From assembly GCF_900099705.1 (NCBI RefSeq), contig NZ_LT629695.1, positions 2,790,001 through 2,854,000 of the forward strand: a stretch of DNA of 64,000 nucleotides, given 5' to 3'. The notes beneath the pieces were generated by a model. It worked only from the letters and a program-made list of their open reading frames with translations, was not told the DNA's origin and did not search any database. The first letter of the stretch is position 1; every line of letters begins with the position of its first letter. Position numbers and translations under genes: made by a program. Source of the DNA: Agrococcus jejuensis (GTDB lineage: Bacteria; Actinomycetota; Actinomycetes; Actinomycetales; Microbacteriaceae). This document shows positions 49,285-57,324 of this stretch, piece after piece.

Positions 49285-50133
49285 TCAGGCGATGGCGCGC
49301 AGGCCCTCGACGAGCGGCGTCGTGGGACGGCCGATGAGCTGCGCGAGCGTGCCGTCGGTCGAGTCGAGCGCGCCCTGCGCGATGCCGGCGTCGAGCGCGG
49401 CGACGAAGCCCGCGGTGCCGGCGTCGAGGCCGGCGGCCTGCAGCGCGGCGACGTGCTCGTCGGTCGTGAGGTGCACGTACGTGACGTCGCGGCCGACGAC
49501 CTCGCCGATCGCGGCGGCGAGCTCGTCGAAGGTCCACGCGACGTCGCCGGCGAGCTCGTAGGTCGTGCCCGCGTGCGCGTCGTCGAGCGCGACGACGGCG
49601 GCGGCGTCGGCGTAGTCGACGCGGCTCGCGCTCGCGACGCGACCCGTGCCTGCCGAGCCGGCGATCTCGCCGGTCTCGCGGGCGCGCGCGACGTCGGCGA
49701 CGTAGTTCTCGGTGTACCAGTCGTTGCGCAGGATCGTGGCGGGGATACCCGATGCGGCGAGCAGCGCCTCGGTCTCGACGTGCTCGGGCGCGAGGGGCAG
49801 CGGCGAGGCGTCGCCGCCGTAGATGCTCGTGTAGACGATGCGGCCCACGCCTGCGGCGACGGCGGCGTCGATGACGGCCTTGTGCTGGGGGACGCGCTTG
49901 CCGGGCTCGGAGGCCGAGACGAGCACGACGGTGTCGACGCCCTCGAGCGCGGGGGCGATGGTCTCGGGGCGGTCGTAGTCGACGACCGCGGTGCGCACGC
50001 CCTCGGGGGCCTCGACGCGCTCGGGGGAGCGCGCGCCGGCGACGACGTCGGCAGGGGCTGCGCCGCGGGCGACGAGGCGCTCGACGATGAGGTGGCCGAG
50101 CTGGCCGGTGGAGCCGGTGACGAGGATGGTCAT
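49285..50133 (-). CDS. NAD(P)H-binding reductase (QorB/NmrA-like SDR)
   Basis: A 282-residue atypical short-chain dehydrogenase. Nucleotide motif ILVTGSTGQLGHLIVERLVA, AGARSPERV, then GVGRIVYTSIYGGDASPLPL and ATILRNDWYTENY as in QorB quinone reductases. No Tyr-x3-Lys is needed in this group. GAAGGGA lies seven bases before ATG 50133. Divergent from an HxlR regulator, a very common pairing for redox-sensing control. Confidence 0.92.
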   Translation of the reverse strand: MTILVTGSTGQLGHLIVERLVARGAAPADVVAGARSPERVEAPEGVRTAVVDYDRPETIAPALEGVDTVVLVSASEPGKRVPQHKAVIDAAVAAGVGRIVYTSIYGGDASPLPLAPEHVETEALLAASGIPATILRNDWYTENYVADVARARETGEIAGSAGTGRVASASRVDYADAAAVVALDDAHAGTTYELAGDVAWTFDELAAAIGEVVGRDVTYVHLTTDEHVAALQAAGLDAGTAGFVAALDAGIAQGALDSTDGTLAQLIGRPTTPLVEGLRAIA

Positions 50134-50224
50134 AAAGAGTCCCTTCGATGAGGCGAGCCGCGCGGTCTGCTGGCGGTCCATCGGCGTCCAGCGACGCAGC
50201 GGCACACAGCATTCCCGATCGGTG

Positions 50225-50247
50225 GTACCCACCTTCTGGTACGGTAC
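50225..50247. promoter_or_regulatory. HxlR operator candidate
   Basis: GTACC (50225-50229) and GGTAC (50238-50242) form a dyad with an 8-base centre; another GGTAC follows at 50243. Located between the divergent reductase and HxlR genes, just upstream of the HxlR start. Confidence 0.5.
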
Positions 50248-50254
50248 TGACCCG

Positions 50255-50623
50255 ATGGTGAGTCTTGCGGAGATCCGGGCCGAACGGCCGGGTGCGTTCA
50301 CGCACGCGTGCCCGACGCGCACGGTGCTCGACCACGTCATGAGCCGCTGGGGCGTGCTCGTGCTGTGCGAGCTCGGCGAGGGAACGCGGCGCTGGAGCGA
50401 GCTGCGTCGCGAGGTCGACGGCATCAGCGAGAAGATGCTCGGCCAGACCCTGCGCATCCTCGTCGCCGACGGGCTCGTCGAGCGCGAGTCGCGCCCCACG
50501 GTGCCGCCGCACGTCGACTACCGCCTCACGCCGCTCGGGCGCGAGCTCGTCGACCGCATGCTGCCGCTGCTCGCGTGGATCGGCGACAACGCCGACGCGA
50601 TGCTCGTCCCCAGCCGCGACTGA
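50255..50623 (+). CDS. HxlR-family transcriptional regulator
   Basis: A 122-residue winged-helix regulator. HxlR signatures: HACPTRTVLDHVMSRWGVLV with the N-terminal Cys used for redox or quinone sensing in related proteins, RRWSELRREVDGISEKMLGQ and the wing VERESRPTVPPHVDYRLTPL. ATG 50255 or the following GTG could start it. Divergent from the QorB-like gene. Confidence 0.92.
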   Translation: MVSLAEIRAERPGAFTHACPTRTVLDHVMSRWGVLVLCELGEGTRRWSELRREVDGISEKMLGQTLRILVADGLVERESRPTVPPHVDYRLTPLGRELVDRMLPLLAWIGDNADAMLVPSRD

Positions 50624-50651
50624 CCGCAGCCGCCGCAGCCGTCTCGCTGCG

Positions 50652-50657
50652 TAGGCT
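50652..50657 (+). promoter_or_regulatory. -10 box of SRPBCC fusion gene
   Basis: TAGGCT seven bases before ATG 50665. Confidence 0.5.
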
Positions 50658-50664
50658 CGATCGC

Positions 50665-51969
50665 ATGGACGAGCGCATCGTGCACGCGTCACGCGTGGTG
50701 CAGGCACCGGCGGCGACGATCTTCGAGCTCATCGCGGATCCCGCGCGCCAGCCCGAGTGGGACGGCAACGACAACCTCGCCATCGCAGCGCCCGGCCAGC
50801 GCGTGCACGCCGTCGGCGACGTGTTCGTCATGACGATCTCGAACGGCGCCGACCGTGAGAACCACGTCGTCGCGTTCGAGGAGGGGCGCGCGATCGCATG
50901 GCGGCCGTCCGAGCCGGGTGCGGCGCAGCCCGGGCACGAGTGGCGGTGGGACGTCGAGGACCTCGGCGACGGCACGACCCGCGTGACCCACACCTACGAC
51001 TGGACCGACCTGCACGACGAGCAGCGCATCCCGCGTGCGCAGGCGACGACGAGCGAGCGGCTGCTCGCGTCGGTCGAGCGGCTCGCGGCGCTCGCGGAGG
51101 CGATCGGGGATGCGGATGCCTCGGCATGGACCGAGGGCACGTCGACCGGCCCGACCACCCTCGCGCGCATCGTCGTGCTCGTGCCCGCCGACGACGCCGA
51201 CGTCGTCGACGTGCTCGTGCCCGAGCTGCTCGGCACCGCCGAGGGTGCGGAGCTCGACCTCGAGGTCGTCGTCGTGCCGTCGTCGACGGTCGTCGCCGAC
51301 GCGGCGAATGCGCACGCGGCCGACGACGAGCGCGTCGACGTCGCGCCGGTGCCGGTCGCATCCATCGCCGCGACGACGCTCGCCCGTGCGCTGCGCGAGG
51401 CGGCGCCGCGCGCCGACGTCGTCGTGACGGTCGGCGCCCATGGCCGCAACGATCCCGCCGAGCTGCCCGCGCTGCTCGTGCGGCTCGACGAGGGCGACGT
51501 CGACGTCGTCGTGGGTCGCGGCCTCGCGCAGGCGGCGGCACCCGGCTACGTCGCCATGCGCGCGCCCGCGGCCGCGGCGATCGCGAGCCGCGTCTCGGGC
51601 GGCGTCGGGCGCATCCCCGTGGTCGCCGCCTCGCTGGGCCTCGCGGTCGCGGGCGTCGACGTCGAGGATCGGGATGCGGGCGCGCTCGACGACGTCGTCG
51701 ACGGCTGGCACGAGTGGCACGACCGCGTCGTGCTGGGTCTCCTCGACCGCCGCGTGCTGCGCATCGTCGCGGCGGTCGGCGTCGTGCTGCTCGTCGCCGG
51801 CGTGCTGCTGGGCCTCGCGCTCATCGTGCCCGCGATCCTCGGGCTCGGGGTGCTGCACGGCGCCATCGCCGCGGCGGCGCTCGTCGTCGTGGGCGTCGTC
51901 GTGACGGCGACGGGGCTCGGCCTCGACGCCGTCCGCGTCGCAGGGCGCATGCGCTCCCGCGACTCCTGA
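50665..51969 (+). CDS. SRPBCC domain fused to degenerate GT2-like membrane region
   Basis: A 434-residue protein in three parts. Residues 1-155 are an SRPBCC/polyketide-cyclase-like domain (IVHASRVVQAPAATIFELIA, ARQPEWDGND, RVTHTYDWTDL). Residues 165-355 resemble a family 2 glycosyltransferase (ARIVVLVPADDADVVDVLVP, EVVVVPSSTVVADA, ADVVVTVGAHGRNDPAELPA, VDVVVGRG), but the metal-binding DxD position reads GAH. Residues 365-425 form two membrane helices, as in dolichyl-phosphate-mannose-synthase-like proteins. Probably a non-catalytic lipid- or ligand-binding membrane protein; the function is unknown. Confidence 0.75.
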   Translation: MDERIVHASRVVQAPAATIFELIADPARQPEWDGNDNLAIAAPGQRVHAVGDVFVMTISNGADRENHVVAFEEGRAIAWRPSEPGAAQPGHEWRWDVEDLGDGTTRVTHTYDWTDLHDEQRIPRAQATTSERLLASVERLAALAEAIGDADASAWTEGTSTGPTTLARIVVLVPADDADVVDVLVPELLGTAEGAELDLEVVVVPSSTVVADAANAHAADDERVDVAPVPVASIAATTLARALREAAPRADVVVTVGAHGRNDPAELPALLVRLDEGDVDVVVGRGLAQAAAPGYVAMRAPAAAAIASRVSGGVGRIPVVAASLGLAVAGVDVEDRDAGALDDVVDGWHEWHDRVVLGLLDRRVLRIVAAVGVVLLVAGVLLGLALIVPAILGLGVLHGAIAAAALVVVGVVVTATGLGLDAVRVAGRMRSRDS

Positions 51970-52002
51970 GCGATGCTGCGGGCATTCCCGACCGCGACGC
52001 GG

Positions 52003-52008
52003 TAGCAT
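52003..52008 (+). promoter_or_regulatory. -10 box candidate of SNF2 gene
   Basis: TAGCAT about 170 bases before GTG 52182, which would give a long leader; the leader includes a small GATCCGC/GCGGATC hairpin near 52093. No known riboswitch fold is seen. Confidence 0.35.
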
Positions 52009-52181
52009 GGCGGCAGCACCGGCGTCCGGCCGGTCGTCGCCGTCATCTCTGGCACGACCGATCCCGCCCCTCGCCCGTCGCAGCACTCGCCGATCCGCTC
52101 CTCGCGGATCCGCCGGGCATCGACGGCGATCTCGACGCCCAGTGCGGATCACGACGACGCATGCGCGTCGAGAGGAGAGCA

Positions 52182-54305
52182 GTGGCAGACAGCCAGGGTG
52201 CAGGCACTGCGACGGCCGAGCGGCCGGAGCAGCGTCAGCAGCAGCAGCAGCGCCGCGAGGGCGGCATCATCCCGAGGCTCGCGCGTGCCGCGCGCGAGGT
52301 CGAGGGCAGCGTGCAGCGCGGTGCGGCGAGCCGCAGCGCTCGCGCCAAGCTCCAGGCCGCCGCGATGCTCGTGCGCGAGGAGCGCGCCCGCGTCAAGGCC
52401 GATGCCACGCTCGGCCACGAGCGCCGGGCCGAGGAGCTCAAGCGCCTCGACGGCGTCGCCCTCATCCTCGGCAAGGCCGCGTCGCGCGACCCCTCACTGC
52501 TGCCCCTGCTCGGCGAGGGCGCCCCGCCGTCGGCCGCTGCGCAGGACGCGCGCCGCACGATGCTGCAGGCCGCGGGCATCGAGGTCGAGCCCGAGCCGCA
52601 GCCCGAGCCCGACCCCGTCGTCACGATCGAGCTCGAGCGTCAGGTCGTGCCGACGTCGGTGACGGCGCAGCAGCTCGCGAACCCGTTCCTCGCGCCCGAC
52701 CTCGACTCGCCGCGTCGCGCGCCGAAGCCCGACCGGCTCGCGGGCTTCGACCTGCTCGACCCGCTGTTCCACTCGTTCGAGTACGGCGCCGACGGCACGG
52801 CAGCGACGATGGAGCTGCCCGACCGGGTCGACCGCTTCACGCCGCGCGGCCTCGAGCTCATGCAGCACCAGGCGCAGCTCATCGGCGCCGTCTCCGACGG
52901 GCACCGATCGTTCCTGCTCGCCGACGAGCCAGGCCTCGGCAAGACGGCGCAGGCGCTGCTGTCGGCCGAGGCGGCGAACGCCTTCCCGCTGCTCGTCGTG
53001 AGCCCCGCCGTCGTGAAGATGAACTGGGCGCGCGAGGCCGAGCGCTGGATCCCGGGTCGCACGGTCTCGATCGTGCAGGGCGACGGCGCGGCGCTCGACG
53101 GCTTCGCCGACGTCATCGTCATCAACTACGAGGTGCTCGACCGTCACGTCGGCTGGCTGCGCAAGCACGGCTTCCGCGGCCTCGTCGTCGACGAGGCGCA
53201 CTTCATCAAGAACACCACCTCGAAGCGCTCGCGCCACGTGCTCGACATCGCCTCGTCGATCCGCGCCCGCCACGCGCAGCCGCTGCTCATGGCGCTCACG
53301 GGCACGCCGCTCATCAACGACATCGAGGATTTCCGCGCCATCTGGCAGCTGCTCGGATGGATCGACGGCCGCCAGCCGAACGCGCAGCTCACCGACGCGC
53401 TCGAGGCCACGCACCTCACGCCGATGGACTCGGCGTTCTACCGCGCCGCCCGTCACGCGGTCGTCGACATGGGCATCGTGCGTCGCCGCAAGGTCGACGT
53501 CGCCGCCGACATCCCCGCCCGCACGATCGCCGACCTGCCCGTCGAGCTCGAGGCGGCAGCGGCGCGCTCGATCCGCGAGGCCGAGCGCGAGCTCGCCGCG
53601 CGCCTCGTGCAGCGGTACGACCGGGCGGTCGCGAACCGTGCCGAGCCGACCCACGGCATCGATCACGACCTCGTGCGCCGCATCGCGACGAGCGAGGTCG
53701 ACGGCGACGACGGTGCCGGCACCGGCGAGAACGTCTTCCGCCTCGTGCGTCAGATCGGCACGGCGAAGGCGGCCCTCGCGGCCGACTACGCCGCGCAGCT
53801 CGCGCGCAGCGCCGGCAAGGTCGTGCTGTTCGCGAAGCACGTGGATGCGATGGACATCGCCGAGCGCACGCTCGCCGAGCGCGGCATGAAGACCGTGTCG
53901 ATCCGCGGCGACCAGACGCCCACGGCTCGCCAGGCGGCGATCGACGCGTTCGTGAACGACGACTCGGTCTCGGTCGCGGTGTGCTCGCTCACGGCTGCCG
54001 GCATCGGCATCAACCTGCAGGTCGCGTCGAACATGGTGCTCGCCGAGCTCTCGTGGACCGATGCGGAGCAGACGCAGGCGATCGACCGCATCCACCGCAT
54101 CGGCCAGTCGATGCCCGTCACGGTGTGGCGCATCGTCGCCGCGCACACGGTCGACACCCGCATCGCCGAGCTGCTCGACTCGAAGGCCGGCCTCGCGCAG
54201 GCAGCGCTCGACGGGATCGAGCAGGACGCGACGAGCGTCGACATGCGCCTCGAGACCCTCGTGGGTCTGCTCGAGCAGTCGCTGCGCGAGCGCGGCGACG
54301 CCTAG
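52182..54305 (+). CDS. SNF2-family DEAD/DEAH ATPase
   Basis: A 707-residue SF2 ATPase of the SNF2 type. The N-terminal 200 residues are a charged, Gln/Arg-rich helical region. Then comes Walker A FLLADEPGLGKTAQALLSAE (about residue 245), ADVIVINYEVLDR, DEAH box LVVDEAHFIKN, LLMALTGTPLIND, and the second lobe VVLFAKHVDAMDIAERTLAE ending with QAIDRIHRIGQSMPVTVWRI. SNF2 proteins translocate on double-stranded DNA; this one is a stand-alone SMARCAL1/HepA-like form. GTG 52182 has AGAGGAG upstream. Confidence 0.9.
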   Translation: MADSQGAGTATAERPEQRQQQQQRREGGIIPRLARAAREVEGSVQRGAASRSARAKLQAAAMLVREERARVKADATLGHERRAEELKRLDGVALILGKAASRDPSLLPLLGEGAPPSAAAQDARRTMLQAAGIEVEPEPQPEPDPVVTIELERQVVPTSVTAQQLANPFLAPDLDSPRRAPKPDRLAGFDLLDPLFHSFEYGADGTAATMELPDRVDRFTPRGLELMQHQAQLIGAVSDGHRSFLLADEPGLGKTAQALLSAEAANAFPLLVVSPAVVKMNWAREAERWIPGRTVSIVQGDGAALDGFADVIVINYEVLDRHVGWLRKHGFRGLVVDEAHFIKNTTSKRSRHVLDIASSIRARHAQPLLMALTGTPLINDIEDFRAIWQLLGWIDGRQPNAQLTDALEATHLTPMDSAFYRAARHAVVDMGIVRRRKVDVAADIPARTIADLPVELEAAAARSIREAERELAARLVQRYDRAVANRAEPTHGIDHDLVRRIATSEVDGDDGAGTGENVFRLVRQIGTAKAALAADYAAQLARSAGKVVLFAKHVDAMDIAERTLAERGMKTVSIRGDQTPTARQAAIDAFVNDDSVSVAVCSLTAAGIGINLQVASNMVLAELSWTDAEQTQAIDRIHRIGQSMPVTVWRIVAAHTVDTRIAELLDSKAGLAQAALDGIEQDATSVDMRLETLVGLLEQSLRERGDA

Positions 54306-54317
54306 CCGCAGCCTCCT

Positions 54318-54354
54318 CGCTGCTCAGGGCTGCGCACCGCAGCCCTGAGCAGCG
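54318..54354 (+). terminator. 16-bp hairpin terminator after SNF2 gene
   Basis: CGCTGCTCAGGGCTGC and its exact complement around GCACC, 12 bases after the stop. Confidence 0.8.
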
Positions 54355-54395
54355 CCGGGTGGATGCGCACGCCCGGCCCGCGCGAGCGTGGGCGC

Positions 54396-55004
54396 ATGGC
54401 AGACGCATCCAACCCCGCATTCTCGCCGCAGCTGCGCGCGCAGCTGCTCTCGCGCCGCGTGCTCGTGCTCGACGGCGCGCTCGACGACGACGACGGCGCC
54501 ATGCTGCAGGCGCAGCTGCTGCAGCTCGCGTTCGACGATGCCCGCGCCGACATCGCCCTGTGGATCCACTCGCCCGGCGGCTCGGTGCCGTCGATGCTCG
54601 CGATCCGCGACCTCATGCGGCTCGTGCCGAACGACGTCGCGACCGTCGCGCTCGGGCTCGCGTGCTCGGCCGGGCAGTTCCTGCTGTCGGCGGGCACGCC
54701 GGGCAAGCGCATGGCGCTGCCGCACGCGCGCATCCTCATGCATCAGGGCTCGTCGGGCATCGGCGGCTCCGCGGCCGAGGTCGACGTGCAGGCCGACGAC
54801 CTGCGGCACATCCGCGACACCGTGCTCGCGTGCATCGCCGACGACACGGGCCAGCCGATCGAGCGCATCTTCGAGGACTCGCTGCACGACCGCTGGTACA
54901 CGGCGCAGCAGGCGCTCGACTACGGCTTCGTCGACCGCATCGTGACGTCGATCGACGAGCTGCGCCTCGATCGGGCGCCCATGGGCATCGGAGGTGCGCG
55001 ATGA
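54396..55004 (+). CDS. ClpP-like protease subunit with intact triad
   Basis: A 202-residue ClpP-fold protein. The serine is in VALGLACSAGQFLLSAG (Ser91), the His in ARILMHQGSS (His116) and the Asp in ERIFEDSLHD (about Asp161); the GGSVPSM oxyanion strand is present. It lacks a long propeptide. GAGCGT lies six bases before ATG, suggesting a leaderless message. It overlaps the next clpP-like gene (ATGA), like the clpP3-clpP4 pair of streptomycetes, and a ClgR/PopR-like gene converges on the pair. Confidence 0.92.
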   Translation: MADASNPAFSPQLRAQLLSRRVLVLDGALDDDDGAMLQAQLLQLAFDDARADIALWIHSPGGSVPSMLAIRDLMRLVPNDVATVALGLACSAGQFLLSAGTPGKRMALPHARILMHQGSSGIGGSAAEVDVQADDLRHIRDTVLACIADDTGQPIERIFEDSLHDRWYTAQQALDYGFVDRIVTSIDELRLDRAPMGIGGAR

Positions 55005-55609
55005 GCACGTACGCCATCCCGAACGTGATCGCCGAGAGCCCGCGCGGCGACCGCGTGCTCGACGTCTACTCGCATCTGCTCGCCGAGCGCATCGTCTACC
55101 TCGGCACGGGCATCGACGCGGGCGTCGCGAACGCGCTCATCGCGCAGCTGCTGCACCTGGATGCGGTCGGCGCCGAGCGCGAGATCCAGCTGTACGTGAA
55201 CAGCGAGGGCGGCGACCCGCAGGCGGCGCTCGCCGTGTACGACACGATGCGGTTCGTGCGCTCGCCGATCGCGACGACGTGCGTCGGCCAGGCCGTCGGC
55301 CCCGCGGCAGTGCTCCTCGCGGCGGGCACGCCCGGGCGGCGCGCGGCGCTGCCGCACGCGCGCATCGTGCTGCACCAGCCGGCGACGAGCGCGCGCGGCA
55401 CGATCCCCGACCTCATCCTCGAGGCCGACGAGCTGGGCCGCGTGCGCGGCGACCTCGAGGCGATCCTCGCCGAGCACACGGGGCAGGATGCGGCGGCGCT
55501 GCGGCACGACACCGATCGCGACCGCGTGCTCACGGCCGAGCAGGCCGTCGCGTACGGCGTGCTCGACCGCGTCGTCGAGCGGCAGGCGACGCGCGGCGTC
55601 GACCCATAG
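55001..55609 (+). CDS. ClpP-like subunit lacking the catalytic serine
   Basis: A 202-residue ClpP-fold protein. It aligns well with actinobacterial ClpP2 (TTCVGQAVGPAAVLLAAGTP versus GQAAS...AVLLAAGTPG), but the serine position is Gly100. The His (RIVLHQ, His125) and the Asp in RHDTDRDRVLTAEQAV are kept. It is therefore expected to be proteolytically dead on its own and to act as a structural or regulatory partner in a mixed ring with the upstream subunit, to which it is translationally coupled. Confidence 0.9.
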   Translation: MSTYAIPNVIAESPRGDRVLDVYSHLLAERIVYLGTGIDAGVANALIAQLLHLDAVGAEREIQLYVNSEGGDPQAALAVYDTMRFVRSPIATTCVGQAVGPAAVLLAAGTPGRRAALPHARIVLHQPATSARGTIPDLILEADELGRVRGDLEAILAEHTGQDAAALRHDTDRDRVLTAEQAVAYGVLDRVVERQATRGVDP

Positions 55610-55627
55610 GAGGCGGGTACGGCGCGG

Positions 55628-56011
55628 TCAGGCGGCGAGCGCCAGCACGGCGCCGCCGCCGGCCTGTCGCGGCGCGGCGATCGGCGGCAGGGCGCGCACG
55701 GGCCGGGCGGCGAGGTCGAGCACGACGGCGCCGGCCCGCTCCGCCTCGAGCGAGCGGGCGACCTGCACCGTGAGGTCGAGCAGCGTGACGCCGAGCGCGC
55801 CCGCGATCGCCGCGACCATCTCGCTCGACGCATCCTTGCGGCCCCGCTCGACCTCCGAGAGGTACTGCGGTGCGATGCCGGCGCGGGCGGCGACGTCGGC
55901 GAGCGTCGCACCGCGGCGGATGCGCAGCGCTCGCATGCGCCTGCCGAGCACCTCGCGCCACAGCGCCTCGCGCTCGTCGGTCGCCGGGCCGTGGGTGAGG
56001 TGCGCGCTCAT
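55628..56011 (-). CDS. XRE-family regulator, ClgR/PopR-like
   Basis: A 127-residue protein with a single XRE helix-turn-helix (LGRRMRALRIRRGATLADVA, ARAGIAPQYLSEVERGRKDA, SSEMVAAIAGALGVTLLDL). YLSEVERGxKxASSE is the signature of ClgR and PopR, which control clp genes in actinobacteria and are themselves Clp substrates. The C-terminal part ends with hydrophobic ...AVLALAA, the type of tail ClpP systems can recognise. It converges on the clpP pair with an 18-base gap. Confidence 0.88.
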   Translation of the reverse strand: MSAHLTHGPATDEREALWREVLGRRMRALRIRRGATLADVAARAGIAPQYLSEVERGRKDASSEMVAAIAGALGVTLLDLTVQVARSLEAERAGAVVLDLAARPVRALPPIAAPRQAGGGAVLALAA

Positions 56012-56115
56012 GCGCTCATCCCACCAGGGCGGGCGCGCGATCGACCAGTGCATCCGCTCTGAGCAGAAGGCGGCTTCGCCAGCGCCACGACGACGTTTGG
56101 TGCACGATTTGGTCC

Positions 56116-56688
56116 ATGAGGTTCTTCGATCACTACTTCTCGGGAGATAGGCGTCGCACGCGTGAAGCAGTGAGACGTGAACGATTCGAGAGAGACCACG
56201 AGGCCGCGACGGCGCAGCACTACAGGACGGGGCCGTACACCGAGGCGCTAGTCGCAGCGAGTCATTCGCTGCGATGGTCGCTCCCGCTTGATTCTGGAAC
56301 CTTTGGGCTCCTCAACTTGTCACGCGAGCGAGGGCACGCAGCAGCAGCGCTAGTGCAAGCCGCGTACTCCATCCTCTACGAGGATGGTTGGGAAGATGAG
56401 GCGTCTCGAGCGGTTCTCAGAGAGCTCACGTCGCCGGATCTGATCGAAGCGCAGCTTCTCCTTCCTGCGTTCGATGACTACGCGGATGAAGAGCTCGAGC
56501 TCCTAGCGCAGGGGGTTATTTTCTACCGGGCTGGTCAGATCCCGCTCATGGTTTCAAAGAACTCACGTGCCGCCGATGCTGAAGAGCCCGGGTTGGCGGT
56601 CCTCGTGCGCGTCGCACGCCACTACGGCCACGACGAGTTCGCGCAGAAAGTCCTCGCCTACTTCAGGCGCCTGCTAGTGGGTTACTAG
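56116..56688 (+). CDS. Hypothetical protein of lower GC
   Basis: A 190-residue soluble protein, mainly helical (HYRTGPYTEALVAASHSLRW, GHAAAALVQAAYSILYEDGW, PDLIEAQLLLPAFDDYADEE, VARHYGHDEFAQKVLAYFRR). No family recognised. Codon use differs sharply from neighbours, with many A/T third positions (for example GTT ATT TTC), which points to recent transfer. CACGAT lies seven bases before ATG 56116. Confidence 0.7.
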   Translation: MRFFDHYFSGDRRRTREAVRRERFERDHEAATAQHYRTGPYTEALVAASHSLRWSLPLDSGTFGLLNLSRERGHAAAALVQAAYSILYEDGWEDEASRAVLRELTSPDLIEAQLLLPAFDDYADEELELLAQGVIFYRAGQIPLMVSKNSRAADAEEPGLAVLVRVARHYGHDEFAQKVLAYFRRLLVGY

Positions 56689-56741
56689 GAGTCTCGACCG
56701 TCTGTGGACCGCGCGTCGGTGGCATGCGGCATCCTCGACGC

Positions 56742-57320
56742 ATGGACGACGAGAAGGCGACGCTGCACCGCTACCTCCGCACGCATCGCGAGGCGATGCT
56801 CTGGAAGCTCGAAGGCGTCTCGGAGCGCGACGCGCGCATGCCGCGCACGGCGACGGGCTCGAACCTGCTCGGCATCGTGAAGCACACGGCGTCGGTCGAG
56901 GCGGAGTACCTGGGGCTCGTGTTCGACCGGCCGTGGCCCGAGCCCATGCCGTGGATGGACGGTGGACCCAACGAGGACATGTGGGCGACGCCCGACGAGA
57001 CGATCGACGTCGTCGTCGACCGCTGGCGACGCATCCACGCGCACGCCGACGCGACGATCGACGCCCTGCCGCTCGACGCGGTCGGCCGCGTGCCGTGGTG
57101 GGGCGACGACGGCATGGACGTCACGCTGCACCGGATCCTCGTGCACCTCACGTGCGAGATGGCGCGGCATGCGGGCCACATGGACATCCTGCGCGAGGAG
57201 ATCGACGGCGCCGCGGGCTTCCGCGTCGACGCGCCGAACCTGCCCGGCGAGGGCGCCGACTGGTGGACGGGCTACGTCGCGCGCCTGCGCGAGGTCGCCG
57301 AGGCTGCGCCGGCCGACTGA
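56742..57320 (+). CDS. DinB-fold protein (DUF664)
   Basis: A 192-residue four-helix-bundle protein. Metal-ligand histidines are expected in LLGIVKHTASVEAEYLGLVF and in LVHLTCEMARHAGHMDILRE, the standard DinB/DUF664 pattern. Members are putative mycothiol- or bacillithiol-dependent transferases, or unknown. GC and codon use are typical of the genome, unlike both flanking genes. CATCCT lies six bases before ATG. Confidence 0.9.
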   Translation: MDDEKATLHRYLRTHREAMLWKLEGVSERDARMPRTATGSNLLGIVKHTASVEAEYLGLVFDRPWPEPMPWMDGGPNEDMWATPDETIDVVVDRWRRIHAHADATIDALPLDAVGRVPWWGDDGMDVTLHRILVHLTCEMARHAGHMDILREEIDGAAGFRVDAPNLPGEGADWWTGYVARLREVAEAAPAD

Positions 57321-57324
57321 CCGT

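Noticed and set aside
51970..52181. Riboswitch or other cis-regulatory RNA in the SNF2 leader
   Set aside because: Only a small 7-bp hairpin is visible; no known aptamer core could be matched.
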